Source: Olivibacter sitiensis DSM 17696 (GTDB lineage: Bacteria > Bacteroidota > Bacteroidia > Sphingobacteriales > Sphingobacteriaceae). From it: a DNA stretch of 54,330 nucleotides. Positions 25,739 through 35,281 of the stretch are shown in pieces (positions within the stretch are counted from its first letter, which is position 1; every line of letters begins with the position of its first letter). The stretch lies in NCBI RefSeq assembly GCF_000427965.1, contig NZ_ATZA01000041.1, forward strand, positions 1 to 54,330, written 5' to 3'. Position numbers and translations under genes: made by a program. Below the pieces are notes generated by a model. That model was not told the origin of the DNA and made no database searches. It saw nothing but the letters and a program-made list of their open reading frames with translations.

Positions 25739-26431
25739 TTATTTTTTGTTTTTTTTAATAATGGTAATTAAATAGCCAGTTAAGGCAAGTGTAAACGCTA
25801 TTAGTAAGAACGAAAGCAAGGGCATAAAGGGCAAAGGATGCGCCACTTGTACCAAACTATCGGGCGGATTGCCCAGGGCTGTCATGACGATGGCCAGAAC
25901 CAGCATGGACAGGTCGATGAAAAGGGAACTCTCCAATAGTAGCTGCTGGTGATTTAACAAGTAGTGCACGAGCAGCCCGCACGCGGTGAGTGCCGCCATG
26001 CATACGATGGCAAAGCCCAAGGCGGCGGTTTCAAAGTCGAGCCCCGTATCCAGCATATAAAATCGATGCTGAAAATAATAGATTGCTAGGTAGAGACTTG
26101 GTCCGGGCAATTGTCCCACCGTAAACAAGAGCTTATTGCGCTTCTTGGTGTTCTGTGGGGCCAAAAAAAATTTTACGCGTGCAAAGTGCAGGCTCAAGAA
26201 GCAAATCGCCTCGACTATCACCAGTAGCACAATATTGTTCAGCATGCTCTTGTCGGCCCATAATGTACGCGTATAAGCACTGCTTTGCTCGATGATCCAA
26301 TAGTGGGAAATATAGCTGAATAAACCTGCCGACAATATAATCATGATGGCTACCTGCTTTTTTACAAAGCAGAGCCTTAAGCCAGCATTGACAAAAGCTA
26401 GGGAAAGCAGTATGGTGATGACTTCTTCCAT
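25739..26431 (-). CDS. hmuT: HmuT, conserved membrane protein of the heme operon
   Basis: 230 residues with about seven hydrophobic segments and little else. No enzymatic motif is visible. Assignment rests on position: directly after hmuS (0-base gap) and 1 base before hmuU, as in hmu operons of other Bacteroidota. Probably part of the inner-membrane complex with HmuS, HmuU and HmuV. Confidence 0.7.
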   Translation of the reverse strand: MEEVITILLSLAFVNAGLRLCFVKKQVAIMIILSAGLFSYISHYWIIEQSSAYTRTLWADKSMLNNIVLLVIVEAICFLSLHFARVKFFLAPQNTKKRNKLLFTVGQLPGPSLYLAIYYFQHRFYMLDTGLDFETAALGFAIVCMAALTACGLLVHYLLNHQQLLLESSLFIDLSMLVLAIVMTALGNPPDSLVQVAHPLPFMPLLSFLLIAFTLALTGYLITIIKKNKK

Positions 26432-29400
26432 TTAACTCTTTCCTTTTAAACTCGATCTACGTTTCATCAGCAAAAAGAGTAGGGCCAAAACAATCAATAG
26501 AGCCATTCCGTATTTCCACAGGGTGTTTACGGCGGTAGGGCTTCCGGCCTGATTGGCTTTCGTCCCTGCTTGTGCTTCTTCCTGTTTTTTCAGTACCGTG
26601 TTTTTTCCATTTCTTCCATTTCCGTTTTGTGCCGATAGAGCTTGCCTTACTTTTTGCTCATAGCCTACCCGTGCGTCTGGCGATATATTGGTCGCTATTG
26701 CCTTTCGTATTTCGCTATTGCCACATACAAACTCGCTGCACCCTGCATCGTGTTTAGCGACCAGTTCAGCGTGCAAGCGCGCCGTTGCGGCAAGTTGTTG
26801 CTTGTTGGCTTTCCAAATCCCCTTTCGGCTTGCTTCCATCAGTACACCCGTAATTTCTTGCAGCGCATAGGGGTTTTCCCGCTCGAAGAATGTTTGGGTG
26901 TTCAGGTTCAATTTATCGTTTACATAGATTTCGTGCACTTCATCCCACAATTGCTGATCTATTGCATCTTCTTTCATGACTCCCCAGCCAAACATGTTGC
27001 GAAATGTTTCGGCAAATGTTTCGGCAGAAGATGCGCCCCCCTTGGTCATGTCCCTGATGTATTTTGGATTTAATATGGTGCTTTGCGCTTCCACCCAAAT
27101 GGCTTCTTTGCTATCCTGTATACGAGCATTGGAGGTATTTCTATAATCGTTGAAATAGCTATCGGGCTGTTTGCCCGTTACCTTTGTCACGGCCAGATTC
27201 AGCCCTCCCATAAACTCATATACGTGGTCCAGGCTGAGCGGGCCCCAGGTGTTGTTGTCGCGCGGCTGTACGATGACTTCTGTTTGTTGCAATGCCACCT
27301 CAAACAAGCCTTCTTTGAACTCGGCCCAATGTGTCGTATCGCCGTAGGCTGCTCCCATGTTGTTGATATAGGTTTCGGCAATTTCATTGCGTTCTTTCCA
27401 CTTATCTCCAGCTTCCACCATTCCCATGATATTGGTGCCGTAATTGCCATCTACTCCGCCAAAAACGCGTAATCCCGAAAGTTCACGGGCTTCTTTGGGT
27501 GAAAAGCCTTTTTCCTTGAGCAGTTTTTCGCTGAGTGCGCGGCCATTGGCCACGAAATTGTCAAAGCGTTTACCATTTGGTGCATTAGCAGCTAGCGCAA
27601 CGGCCTTGTTGATCAAAGAAATACGGCTTGCGCCCAAATCCCTGAACTGACCAGAGGTTTGCACTACGACATCGATACGTGGTCTTCCCAGTTGCTCCTC
27701 GGGAATTAACTGCAGTGACTGTACTCTTCCCAGGGGGTCGCGTACGGGCTCTACGCCCAGCAGGTAGAATATTTCGGAGAGCATGGCGCCTTCTGTTTTG
27801 ATGAAATCGCCGGCCCAAAGGGTAAAGCTGACTTTTTTGGGATAGGTATGATGTTGCTTCAAATGGCTGTCTATCAGCTGCTGTCCGAGTTGCTTTCCCA
27901 CCGTCCAAGCTTCGGCAGATGGTGTCTTTTCAGCGTCGATACCTACCATGTTCTTACCTGTTGGCAGGGCTTCTGGCGAAAGAATGGGGTCGCCGCCAAT
28001 CGATACGGAAGTGAAGCCACCGCCCAATGCATTTATAATCGCCCCGAGCTCGCTATCGGTACTTTGCTTTAGGGACGATTTGTAATTTTGGATGTTGTCT
28101 ACGGCAGTGGCTAAACGGCCTACAGCCTCCGCAAATCGCTTTTCCTGATCTTGCAGTGAGGCAATTTGCCCGTTTATGTCCGACAGCGCCTGCTGTATGG
28201 CGGCCTGTGGCGGTAGGTTGGGGTATATGCTCCTGTTTTCTTCGAAGAGATGCAAATCACTGGCTATGGTGTTTAGTTCGTTCAATGACAGCTCCTTCCA
28301 CTGGCTGTTGCCAATGGCTTTTAAGGAATACTGTTTCTGCGGCGAACTGGCCTCGGCCCTGATTTTCTTGTTCAGCATTTCCTTTTCCTCTTTTGCCTGT
28401 TCTTCGAGTTTCGGGTCGCGAAGTAGCGCGAATACTTTTTGCCTGACCTCTTCTTTTTGCATATACCTGATGAGCTTATTCACATCCGGGTCTTGAGCAA
28501 TGTCTATGGCCTCTTTCATTTTTGGGATCGCCTTGGCAATGGTCTTGGCCCTATTTAGCGTTTCCGGATCCAGTAAGCTGGTGGCTTCCTTCATGCGTTT
28601 GTCGCTTTGTAGGCTGTTCAAAAAGGCTACCTTATGGGCAAATGGTTTGACCTTGACCACCAGTTCGGTCAGTGCTGTTTCGTCTATTTTTGCTTCCGCC
28701 TTTGCGGGCCTGCCGGTTTTCTTGGCACCACCCATGGCAATGAAGCCCCTGATGATAGCCATATCGTCCGGTTGTGCATTTTGCTGTTTCCAGGTTTCTG
28801 CCCTAGTTCTGTCTTGGTCACTGACTACTTTTGGCGTCTTTCCAGACAGTGCTTCGCTGATGATGGACTGCGCCCTGCTGCGATACTTTTGGGTAAACAG
28901 CACTTGGTTGTCCGTGATCGTTGCTTTTTCCGTTCCTTTAAGTATTGCTATTTGTGCAAGGCTGTAGGCAATGGGATCGATGGCCATTTGCCTCACTGTG
29001 GAGATCACTTCTTCATCGGTATATCCTTTGCCGATGGTATAGAGGCCAGAAATAATCTTTTCGTTGTCCAGCTCTTCCACCAATCTGGCTAACCTGCCCA
29101 GCTGATCATCGTTAAGGTGTTGCTTTTCAGTAGCTTTGAGCATGGGGTACAGTCCCAGTTGCTTGGCTTTTATCGAGATGCTTTTTCCATATTCCTCTTT
29201 CAAGGGACCGTTGTCGAGACCAACCCATTTGTGCAGGTTATCCTCAAGCAAGGCCAGTTCGTCATGGGTGCCCCCCTGTTTGAAAGAGGGTGTCAGGTGC
29301 GAGACCAGCGTGGTATACATACGTCGCTTGGCGATGATGGCCTCGCCAATATTGCCCATGGTATAGACATAGATATTGGGGCTTGTGCCGATGAGGGCGT

Positions 29401-31114
29401 CACTCCAGTCATTACCGCTAAGCCCCACCTGTTTCCCCGGTGTAAACTCGAGACTGCCATGTGTACCAAAGTGGATGATGGCATCGGCCTGAAAGGCATG
29501 TCTTGTCCACAGGTATGAAGCGACATAGGGGTAGGGTGGGGCCACGTTGGCACCATGAATGAGCTTAAAGCTGTCTTCCCCGATGCCTGGAAGCGGCTGC
29601 GGCAGCAACACTACATTTCCAAACTGGATGCGGGCTACGGAAATATAGTCTTTACCATCCTTTGCAGAAGCCAAATAGGCACCGGGAAAAGCGCCATATT
29701 TTGACTTTAGGGCCTCGTGCTGCTCTTTGCTCAAGTCCTTTGCCCATTGGATGAAATCTTTTTCCGATACCTGTGCAGGATTGGCCTCTTGTATGAATTT
29801 GTCGATGTTGCCCTCGGCATAGGGGTTTAGTACATTGCCGTTTTTATGTATCTGTCGTTCCAGTTCCTTTGCGCTGGACGGTAGATTGTCTACCGTATAT
29901 CCAGCTGATTTCAATTGCCTGAGCACATTGAACAGGGAAGGGGCGACCTCAAGGTCTGCCGCGTTCAAACTGTTCATACCTGGACCCTTGAAATAGTAGA
30001 TAGCTATCTTTTTGTCCTTGTTGGACTTTTGCCTTAAGTTAAGGTACCCTTGGGCCAAACCGCAAAAATTAGATAGCCTCTCCGGTATTGCCTTAAAAAT
30101 ATCAAAGCCGTTCTTGTCCTTGAATTGCGCCGTTACGACATAGGGAGCAATGACACCGTCCAGCTCGGGCAAGGCAATGTTCATGGTGAGCAGACTGCCA
30201 TTATATCCCTGTGGATCTTCTATCCATTTATCGTAATTTTGAAAAATACTCAGTGCCGAAAGCACAGGGATATTCTTTCGTTTCAGCCACGCGGCTAATG
30301 CTTCCGTGTCTTGCGTCACCATACGGCCATGCGGCATGAGCACTATCAGATCGGGATCTATTTCCTCGAGCCATTGTAACCTTCGTGTAGTGCTGGCAAT
30401 GGGATAGATATTCCAGTTTCTGTCTTGCAAGGCAGTAATCATGGAGTCAATATGCTCCCTATTGGAGTTGAAAGGGCCAGGAACCCCAGTAAGCAAGGCT
30501 ATTTTGGGACGGTCCATCTTGTGAAAGCCCTTTTGGCGTGCATATTGCGAAAAGGCGTCCAGTGTCTCAAATACGCGATCACCTTCGAGGTAAAAAAGTA
30601 CGTCTTTGGGGATTTCTATGGGTTTGTCTGCTTTCTCCGTAAACCAAGTTTTGCCATCCAGCTTACTCCTTGTATACGCTAATAGATTACGGTAATTGCC
30701 AGTTCCTCCATGTTTGAAGTAGGCTTCCACATTGTCTAGGTCTTCCCCCTTGAGGTTGGTGACATCAAAGTTTGGATTATTGGCAGACTCGACAAAAATG
30801 GGCAGGTCTGTAAAAGAAGCATGTTGCAATAGTTCGAACTGAGCAGGGCTAAGCTCTAGACCCCTTCCAAACACAAAGACAGCATCGTATTGGCGAAGTT
30901 CCGCGATTTTTTCTATTGGCAGGTCTACGATCGTCACCATATTGCCCGGTGCCGACTGTTTTATCCGAGCTAGTTGGAAAGAAGAATAGTTGACAAAGGC
31001 TATGCGCGTGCGGCTAATATGTTTCTGATAATAGCGATATCCGGCAAACAAGACGGCCGCACTTATCAGCGCAACGACTATCCAGAGAAAATGCTTTTTT
31101 ATAAATGGTAACAT
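26432..31114 (-). CDS. hmuS: HmuS, membrane-anchored CobN-like chelatase
   Basis: 1560 residues. An N-terminal membrane helix (FLWIVVALISAAVLFAGYRYY) and a C-terminal helix (GMALLIVLALLFLLM) bracket a huge CobN/magnesium-chelatase H-type domain: LPHGRMVTQDTEALAAWLKR, YYFKGPGMNSLNAADLEVAP, IHFGTHGSLEFTPGKQVGLS and RPRIDVVVQTSGQFRDLGAS. CobN inserts cobalt into corrinoid rings, but no CobS/CobT partners are encoded here. In Hmu operons the protein has been linked to removal of iron from heme (reverse chelation). It would act at the periplasmic side of the inner membrane. Full length, no frame breaks. Confidence 0.88.
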   Translation of the reverse strand: MLPFIKKHFLWIVVALISAAVLFAGYRYYQKHISRTRIAFVNYSSFQLARIKQSAPGNMVTIVDLPIEKIAELRQYDAVFVFGRGLELSPAQFELLQHASFTDLPIFVESANNPNFDVTNLKGEDLDNVEAYFKHGGTGNYRNLLAYTRSKLDGKTWFTEKADKPIEIPKDVLFYLEGDRVFETLDAFSQYARQKGFHKMDRPKIALLTGVPGPFNSNREHIDSMITALQDRNWNIYPIASTTRRLQWLEEIDPDLIVLMPHGRMVTQDTEALAAWLKRKNIPVLSALSIFQNYDKWIEDPQGYNGSLLTMNIALPELDGVIAPYVVTAQFKDKNGFDIFKAIPERLSNFCGLAQGYLNLRQKSNKDKKIAIYYFKGPGMNSLNAADLEVAPSLFNVLRQLKSAGYTVDNLPSSAKELERQIHKNGNVLNPYAEGNIDKFIQEANPAQVSEKDFIQWAKDLSKEQHEALKSKYGAFPGAYLASAKDGKDYISVARIQFGNVVLLPQPLPGIGEDSFKLIHGANVAPPYPYVASYLWTRHAFQADAIIHFGTHGSLEFTPGKQVGLSGNDWSDALIGTSPNIYVYTMGNIGEAIIAKRRMYTTLVSHLTPSFKQGGTHDELALLEDNLHKWVGLDNGPLKEEYGKSISIKAKQLGLYPMLKATEKQHLNDDQLGRLARLVEELDNEKIISGLYTIGKGYTDEEVISTVRQMAIDPIAYSLAQIAILKGTEKATITDNQVLFTQKYRSRAQSIISEALSGKTPKVVSDQDRTRAETWKQQNAQPDDMAIIRGFIAMGGAKKTGRPAKAEAKIDETALTELVVKVKPFAHKVAFLNSLQSDKRMKEATSLLDPETLNRAKTIAKAIPKMKEAIDIAQDPDVNKLIRYMQKEEVRQKVFALLRDPKLEEQAKEEKEMLNKKIRAEASSPQKQYSLKAIGNSQWKELSLNELNTIASDLHLFEENRSIYPNLPPQAAIQQALSDINGQIASLQDQEKRFAEAVGRLATAVDNIQNYKSSLKQSTDSELGAIINALGGGFTSVSIGGDPILSPEALPTGKNMVGIDAEKTPSAEAWTVGKQLGQQLIDSHLKQHHTYPKKVSFTLWAGDFIKTEGAMLSEIFYLLGVEPVRDPLGRVQSLQLIPEEQLGRPRIDVVVQTSGQFRDLGASRISLINKAVALAANAPNGKRFDNFVANGRALSEKLLKEKGFSPKEARELSGLRVFGGVDGNYGTNIMGMVEAGDKWKERNEIAETYINNMGAAYGDTTHWAEFKEGLFEVALQQTEVIVQPRDNNTWGPLSLDHVYEFMGGLNLAVTKVTGKQPDSYFNDYRNTSNARIQDSKEAIWVEAQSTILNPKYIRDMTKGGASSAETFAETFRNMFGWGVMKEDAIDQQLWDEVHEIYVNDKLNLNTQTFFERENPYALQEITGVLMEASRKGIWKANKQQLAATARLHAELVAKHDAGCSEFVCGNSEIRKAIATNISPDARVGYEQKVRQALSAQNGNGRNGKNTVLKKQEEAQAGTKANQAGSPTAVNTLWKYGMALLIVLALLFLLMKRRSSLKGKS

Positions 31115-31166
31115 GCCTGTTTTTGTTTAGTTTTTGACGTCAAATCCCCTAAAGACCGATGTGCTA

Positions 31167-32222
31167 CTATTGAAGTTGCTCGTACTCAAATGAAGGATAG
31201 CCCACTTCGCCCGTGGTGAGGTTTTTAAAAGCGGTCATCTTTAGCTTAAAATAGTTTCCATCCGTATCTTTGACGATATACGTTTTCCAGTCGTACACTT
31301 TGTATATCCCGCTGGCGTGGGGTTGCAGGATTTGATGCCAGTCGCGTCCAATTGACATGGCATCGTTGCTGAAGCTATAGCTGCCTATTTGTGATAGGAC
31401 GATGGTGCTGAAGTTACTATTACTGCTTTCGAAGGTGTTGATGGGGGCAGCAGGATCGTCACTTGCGGTAAGCGTAGCTCCTGGGTTATCCACGGCCACT
31501 TCTACGTCGCTATAGCGATTGCTCACCACTGATGGACTGATCACATAGCTGTTAGGTCCTCCTCCTCTTACGGTGACACAGGTGAAGGCAATGTCCCATT
31601 GCTTTTTGTCGGGTTCAAACTCGACGATTCCCTCATCGAAAGAAAAGAAAGTGAAGTTTTTGTCGGTATTTGTTGTTATTTCATCTGTCTTTTCGTTTGA
31701 TCCGTCTAGATCCGCGTGGCGGATGGTGTATTTGCCATTGGCATAGCCAAGTAGTTGGAATTTCTTATAACCTATGGGTGTGGCCGAGCTGGGGGGATTG
31801 TTGCCACGGTACAGCACATAGACGAGATTTTTACTAGTTCCGTTATCTTGCCATGCGCCGACTGCGGTTTTGCTGAGGTCGCCACTCGGATCGTCATAGG
31901 CAATAGCGGAGGTAGGAACGGTGGTGACGGCACTGAAATCGGTGCTTGTAGTTGCATATACCCCGCCTTTTCTGGCAATGTTTGAGCGAACGGCCGTGCC
32001 GCCTTGACTCTCAAATGCTAAGTCCCAAGTGCTCACGGGCACACTACTTTCCTTTTCCGTACTCAGTTTGAAGAATACGGTGTTCTGGTAGCTGGCGCCC
32101 ATGGCAATCACCTTGCTGCCCTTTATGACGGGCGGAATGTAATCGTCGTTGTCATCTTTACAAGCCTGCAATCCCAATAGGGTAAAAGAGACTATCAACA
32201 GGAAATTGGATTTTTTCTTCAT
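31167..32222 (-). CDS. hmuY: HmuY-family heme-binding lipoprotein
   Basis: 351 residues. Lipobox in LLGLQAC, then the acidic tether KDDNDDY. The body is beta-rich with the HmuY pattern: ASYQNTVFFKLSTEKESSVP, STWDLAFESQGG, and WDIAFTCVTVRGGG. HmuY proteins are surface hemophores that pass heme to HmuR. It is longer than P. gingivalis HmuY, about the size of the two-part Bacteroidota homologues. It lies between hmuR (13-base gap) and hmuS. Confidence 0.82.
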   Translation of the reverse strand: MKKKSNFLLIVSFTLLGLQACKDDNDDYIPPVIKGSKVIAMGASYQNTVFFKLSTEKESSVPVSTWDLAFESQGGTAVRSNIARKGGVYATTSTDFSAVTTVPTSAIAYDDPSGDLSKTAVGAWQDNGTSKNLVYVLYRGNNPPSSATPIGYKKFQLLGYANGKYTIRHADLDGSNEKTDEITTNTDKNFTFFSFDEGIVEFEPDKKQWDIAFTCVTVRGGGPNSYVISPSVVSNRYSDVEVAVDNPGATLTASDDPAAPINTFESSNSNFSTIVLSQIGSYSFSNDAMSIGRDWHQILQPHASGIYKVYDWKTYIVKDTDGNYFKLKMTAFKNLTTGEVGYPSFEYEQLQ

Positions 32223-32235
32223 TTTTTTATCGTTT

Positions 32236-34368
32236 TTATTTTTTTGTGAATGAATAAGCTAGTCTGATAAATGCGGAGCGTCCCCAGCTCATGGGAATGC
32301 TTGTTCTGGTACCTGCACGCGGCGCTAAGCTGTCCTTGCCGTCGCCCGTTTGTACTACATCGGTCACGTTCAATATATTCTTTACGCCTGCGGTTAACGA
32401 TAGCGCATCTAGCAGGAACGAGTGGCTGAAGCTGGCGTCCAAAAAGTGGTAGTCGTGCAAGGTCTTATCTACCAAAATGCCGTCAGCGAGGCCAAACTGA
32501 GCCAAGTCGCCATTGTACTTGTAATAGATATTGGCATTGGTTTTCAGTGCCTGCAGCCAATAAGAAGCCGTTGCGGTGGCTTCCCAGCTGTTGAAATAGT
32601 TGTTCAACGAGTTGCTGCCGCTTCTTTGCAAAAGGCCGCCGCCAATGTTTACGTTTAGGTTATTCAGGTGCCGATAGCCGATATTCAGGTTAATGCCCCT
32701 CGTCTTAAAGTGGGGTATGTTGGCATAGGTACGAACAACATTGATTTGCTGATACTCGGGGGGCAAGGTAGCCCTATCTTGTTCCACCAATTCTATTTTG
32801 TCATCAATGTCGTTTATATAGGCGTAAGGTGAGATGGACAGGACACCTTCCGTGTTTACCTGTATCTTGTAATCTGCCGAAACAATGAAATTGTCCGCAA
32901 GCTCTGGGGTCAGCGCTGTATTTCCGATGATATAGTGATTGGCATTTCTGAAATCATAGTAGAGCTCGCGCAGGGAAGGAGCCCTGAAGCCTTTTGCGTA
33001 AGATGCCCGGATAACGAGTTTTTGCAGGGGTTCATATTTGAGGTTGAGCGAAGAGATCAACGGCAGTTGGCTACCTAGGAAATTAATGGCCTTGGTGTCG
33101 TACTTGTTGTTCCATGCATAGCGAAGGGCTGGCTGTATCTCCAGATTTTTCAGCATCTTTACTTGTACACTTCCATAGAGACCGAAGTCGTTGATGTGCC
33201 CAGCGTCGAGAGCTATTCGATCTCCACTTACGGCGTTCAGATTGAGCTCGTAGCCTAGCTGATAGGCCAATCGTTGCTCCTGGTTGCTTTTGCTGTAGCT
33301 TGCCCTAGATACGTAAGACCTGAACAAGGTGTTGGCATTTTCAATGAAGTTGCGCGAATTGTTTTCCACGTTGGTGACATAGGTTCTACTATCTCGATTG
33401 AAATATTGATAGCTGTTCAGTATGTCGATATAGGCGTGGTTGGCGAGTTGGCCGTTGGCATACAACACGGTATTGTGACGTTTACTGACGTAGTCATAGT
33501 CGCTGGCGGTAAGGAATTGCGTGCCTGCATCCGGTGCGCCAATGCTGTGGTTGTCTTCATGGAAATGGTTGTGGCTGAGGCCTACCTTCATTTTTCCGAA
33601 CGATCGATCCAAGCGAATATTGCCAAAATATTGCTCCTTGGGGTTCCAGTTGAACGAACGGTTGTCATAGGGGGTTCCAGACCGGTTGGCCGGCGTGGAA
33701 TAACCCTCAAATTGGTTGAAACCACCGTTGATACGGAGATTGAACTGCCCAATGGACGCGCCCGCAAATGCATCTATATTATACTGGCCGACCGTTTCGC
33801 CCAGCGTATTTATACCCGCACCGTATTTGCCTTGAGGCAATTGCTTACTCACCATATTGATGGTTCCTGCAAGTGCATTTGTTCCATATTGCACACTGAG
33901 CGGCCCTTGTACGATTTCTATCCTATCAATATTGTTCAGGTTAAATTGGCTGAGATCCAGGTCGTCGCCGGCACCTCCCACCATGGGTACGCCATCTAGC
34001 AGTATTTTTACGTTCTGTCCGCTGATGCCTTGAAGCAGAATGGTGCTCCCCATCACATTATCATTTACAATGCGTGCATTCAACTCTTGGTTGAGCACAT
34101 CTGGCAAACTGACGGCACCTCTCCGCTGGATAGTGGTATTGTTGATCAGCTTGATGTTGTATAGGCTGCTATCAACCGTGGTGGGCATATATTGCCCTAC
34201 AATCACCACTTCGTCCAGTTGACCTTTGTCGATTTGAGCAGACTTTGAGCTTGACTTGCTTTTTAAACTGTCTCTTGTTGTTTGCGCATAGCAGTATAGG
34301 GGTAAACTCAAGACGATATACCAAACAAGCAAGATATAATAAGGCAATATGGTGCCTTTAATCTTCAT
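32236..34368 (-). CDS. hmuR: HmuR-type TonB-dependent heme receptor
   Basis: 710 residues. Signal peptide near YYILLVWYIVLSLPLYCYAQ, plug domain about 45-160 (VDSSLYNIKLINNTTIQRRG, ILLDGVPMVGGAGDDLD, VEIVQGPLSVQYGTNALAG), then a barrel. The heme-receptor landmarks are present: a FRAP box (YAKGFRAPSLRELYY), a His in NANHYIIG and the NPNL-like TALTPEL. First receptor gene of the hmu operon, followed by hmuY. A 17-bp perfect palindrome sits 25 bases before the start codon. Confidence 0.87.
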   Translation of the reverse strand: MKIKGTILPYYILLVWYIVLSLPLYCYAQTTRDSLKSKSSSKSAQIDKGQLDEVVIVGQYMPTTVDSSLYNIKLINNTTIQRRGAVSLPDVLNQELNARIVNDNVMGSTILLQGISGQNVKILLDGVPMVGGAGDDLDLSQFNLNNIDRIEIVQGPLSVQYGTNALAGTINMVSKQLPQGKYGAGINTLGETVGQYNIDAFAGASIGQFNLRINGGFNQFEGYSTPANRSGTPYDNRSFNWNPKEQYFGNIRLDRSFGKMKVGLSHNHFHEDNHSIGAPDAGTQFLTASDYDYVSKRHNTVLYANGQLANHAYIDILNSYQYFNRDSRTYVTNVENNSRNFIENANTLFRSYVSRASYSKSNQEQRLAYQLGYELNLNAVSGDRIALDAGHINDFGLYGSVQVKMLKNLEIQPALRYAWNNKYDTKAINFLGSQLPLISSLNLKYEPLQKLVIRASYAKGFRAPSLRELYYDFRNANHYIIGNTALTPELADNFIVSADYKIQVNTEGVLSISPYAYINDIDDKIELVEQDRATLPPEYQQINVVRTYANIPHFKTRGINLNIGYRHLNNLNVNIGGGLLQRSGSNSLNNYFNSWEATATASYWLQALKTNANIYYKYNGDLAQFGLADGILVDKTLHDYHFLDASFSHSFLLDALSLTAGVKNILNVTDVVQTGDGKDSLAPRAGTRTSIPMSWGRSAFIRLAYSFTKK

Positions 34369-34392
34369 AATAGTAAAATGCCATGGAAAACA

Positions 34393-34409
34393 GTAGCGTT
34401 AAACGCTAC
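34393..34409. promoter_or_regulatory. Perfect 17-bp palindrome upstream of hmuR
   Basis: GTAGCGTT-A-AACGCTAC, 8-1-8 perfect, ends 25 bases from the hmuR ATG. On the mRNA it would form a GTAGCG hairpin followed by TGTTTT. It may be an operator, or an attenuating or processing hairpin between the small upstream gene and hmuR. Confidence 0.5.
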
Positions 34410-34496
34410 GGTTATTCATCCGTAAAAAATGATTCTGTATTACATTGAAGCCGCAAATGAAGGCTTAGGGGAATGTAATTTGGCGTTTAATCCAAA

Positions 34497-34856
34497 TTAG
34501 AATAGAAAAAGAGTAGGAGGCCCTTTGTTTACCAGCGCATGTAGAAGTGGTTTTATAGCAGATGCGAAGTAACGTTTGCTATAAATGGCCTTAAGATCGA
34601 TTTGCTTGGCAGCTAGATCAATTGATGCTGGATGATGCTGTTTGCTGGGTTGCCAATTGGATAGCATGTCGCAAATAGTACACTTGGCATCCAAGCTCAC
34701 TGTCTTATGAAATCCTTTTTCGGAGGAAGCGTAATGCTGATCTGTATGTCGATGATGAAATATAGAAAGGTTGACAAACAAGAATGCGAAAGCACACAAG
34801 AGTACCACTATGTTTCTCCATGTTGTACCATTACGGTGTGTAAGCTCTCTCTTCAT
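34497..34856 (-). CDS. Small membrane-anchored CxxC protein upstream of hmuR
   Basis: 119 residues from the Met at 34856; the reading frame extends seven codons more. A basic start (MKRELTHRNG) is followed by one membrane helix (IVVLLCAFAFLFVNLSIF), a His-rich patch (HHRHTDQHY), CTIC, KQHHP and the end NKGPPTLFLF. No named family is recognised. The layout (helix, His patch, CxxC, terminal NK-x-PP) is shared with the protein at 42961-43308, which also precedes a TonB receptor. A periplasmic metal or heme-handling or redox accessory is possible. A small inverted repeat at 34476-34499 lies over its stop. Confidence 0.6.
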   Translation of the reverse strand: MKRELTHRNGTTWRNIVVLLCAFAFLFVNLSIFHHRHTDQHYASSEKGFHKTVSLDAKCTICDMLSNWQPSKQHHPASIDLAAKQIDLKAIYSKRYFASAIKPLLHALVNKGPPTLFLF

Positions 34857-34985
34857 TTGTTTGCTACAAAGTTGCATATAATACGGTGTACTTCCAAGAG
34901 AATTTTTGTATCAATTCCTACAATTGAAGTACATATATTCCCTTTCTAGCTAATAGATTGTTTTCTGTGTCGAAATAAATTTCTG

Positions 34986-34993
34986 TACCTTTG
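34986..34993 (+). promoter_or_regulatory. -7 box of the btuB riboswitch transcript
   Basis: TACCTTTG matches TAnnTTTG exactly and lies about 7 bases before the point where the riboswitch begins. The expected -33 position reads TTC rather than TTG. Confidence 0.5.
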
Positions 34994-35002
34994 CCCCGTT
35001 AT

Positions 35003-35168
35003 TGGTTTGCGTGCCGTTTCGCGGTACGCGATTAAAAGGGAATACGGTGCGAATCCGTAACTGTCCCGCAGCTGTATGTTTCTATACCAGCCCTAATTAC
35101 CTTTTTGCCACTCTGCCGATGCGGGGGAAGGCTAGGGTTGGGAAACAAGTCAGAAGACCTGCCAAGAA
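35003..35168 (+). ncRNA. Cobalamin (AdoCbl-class) riboswitch
   Basis: Conserved blocks in order: AAAAGGGAATACGGTG at about 35034, GAATCCGTAACTGTCCCGC (35051-35069), GCCACTCTGCC (B12-box region, 35107), GGGGGAAGGC (35122) and AAGTCAGAAGACCTGCC (35147-35163). These are the core P3-P6 elements of the cobalamin aptamer. It lies about 115 bases before btuB. No T-run terminator follows, so control is probably at translation initiation through masking of the btuB start region. A small hairpin (CTTGTC/GACAAG, 35226-35244) lies in the expression platform. Confidence 0.92.
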
Positions 35169-35281
35169 CGTTAGGTTCATCATGCCCTCGTGGATTGGGG
35201 CTAGTGTGAAGGATTATCGTTATCACTTGTCAGAAATGGACAAGAGCTTTGCCATAGCTTTTCAATGGCGTAATTATTATC

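Noticed and set aside
34887-34933. Inverted repeats TGTACTTC/GAAGTACA and TCAATT/AATTGA upstream of the small gene before hmuR
   Set aside because: Could be an operator, but the region is A/T-rich, the promoter match is weak and it matches neither the Fur-like nor the Zur-like boxes.
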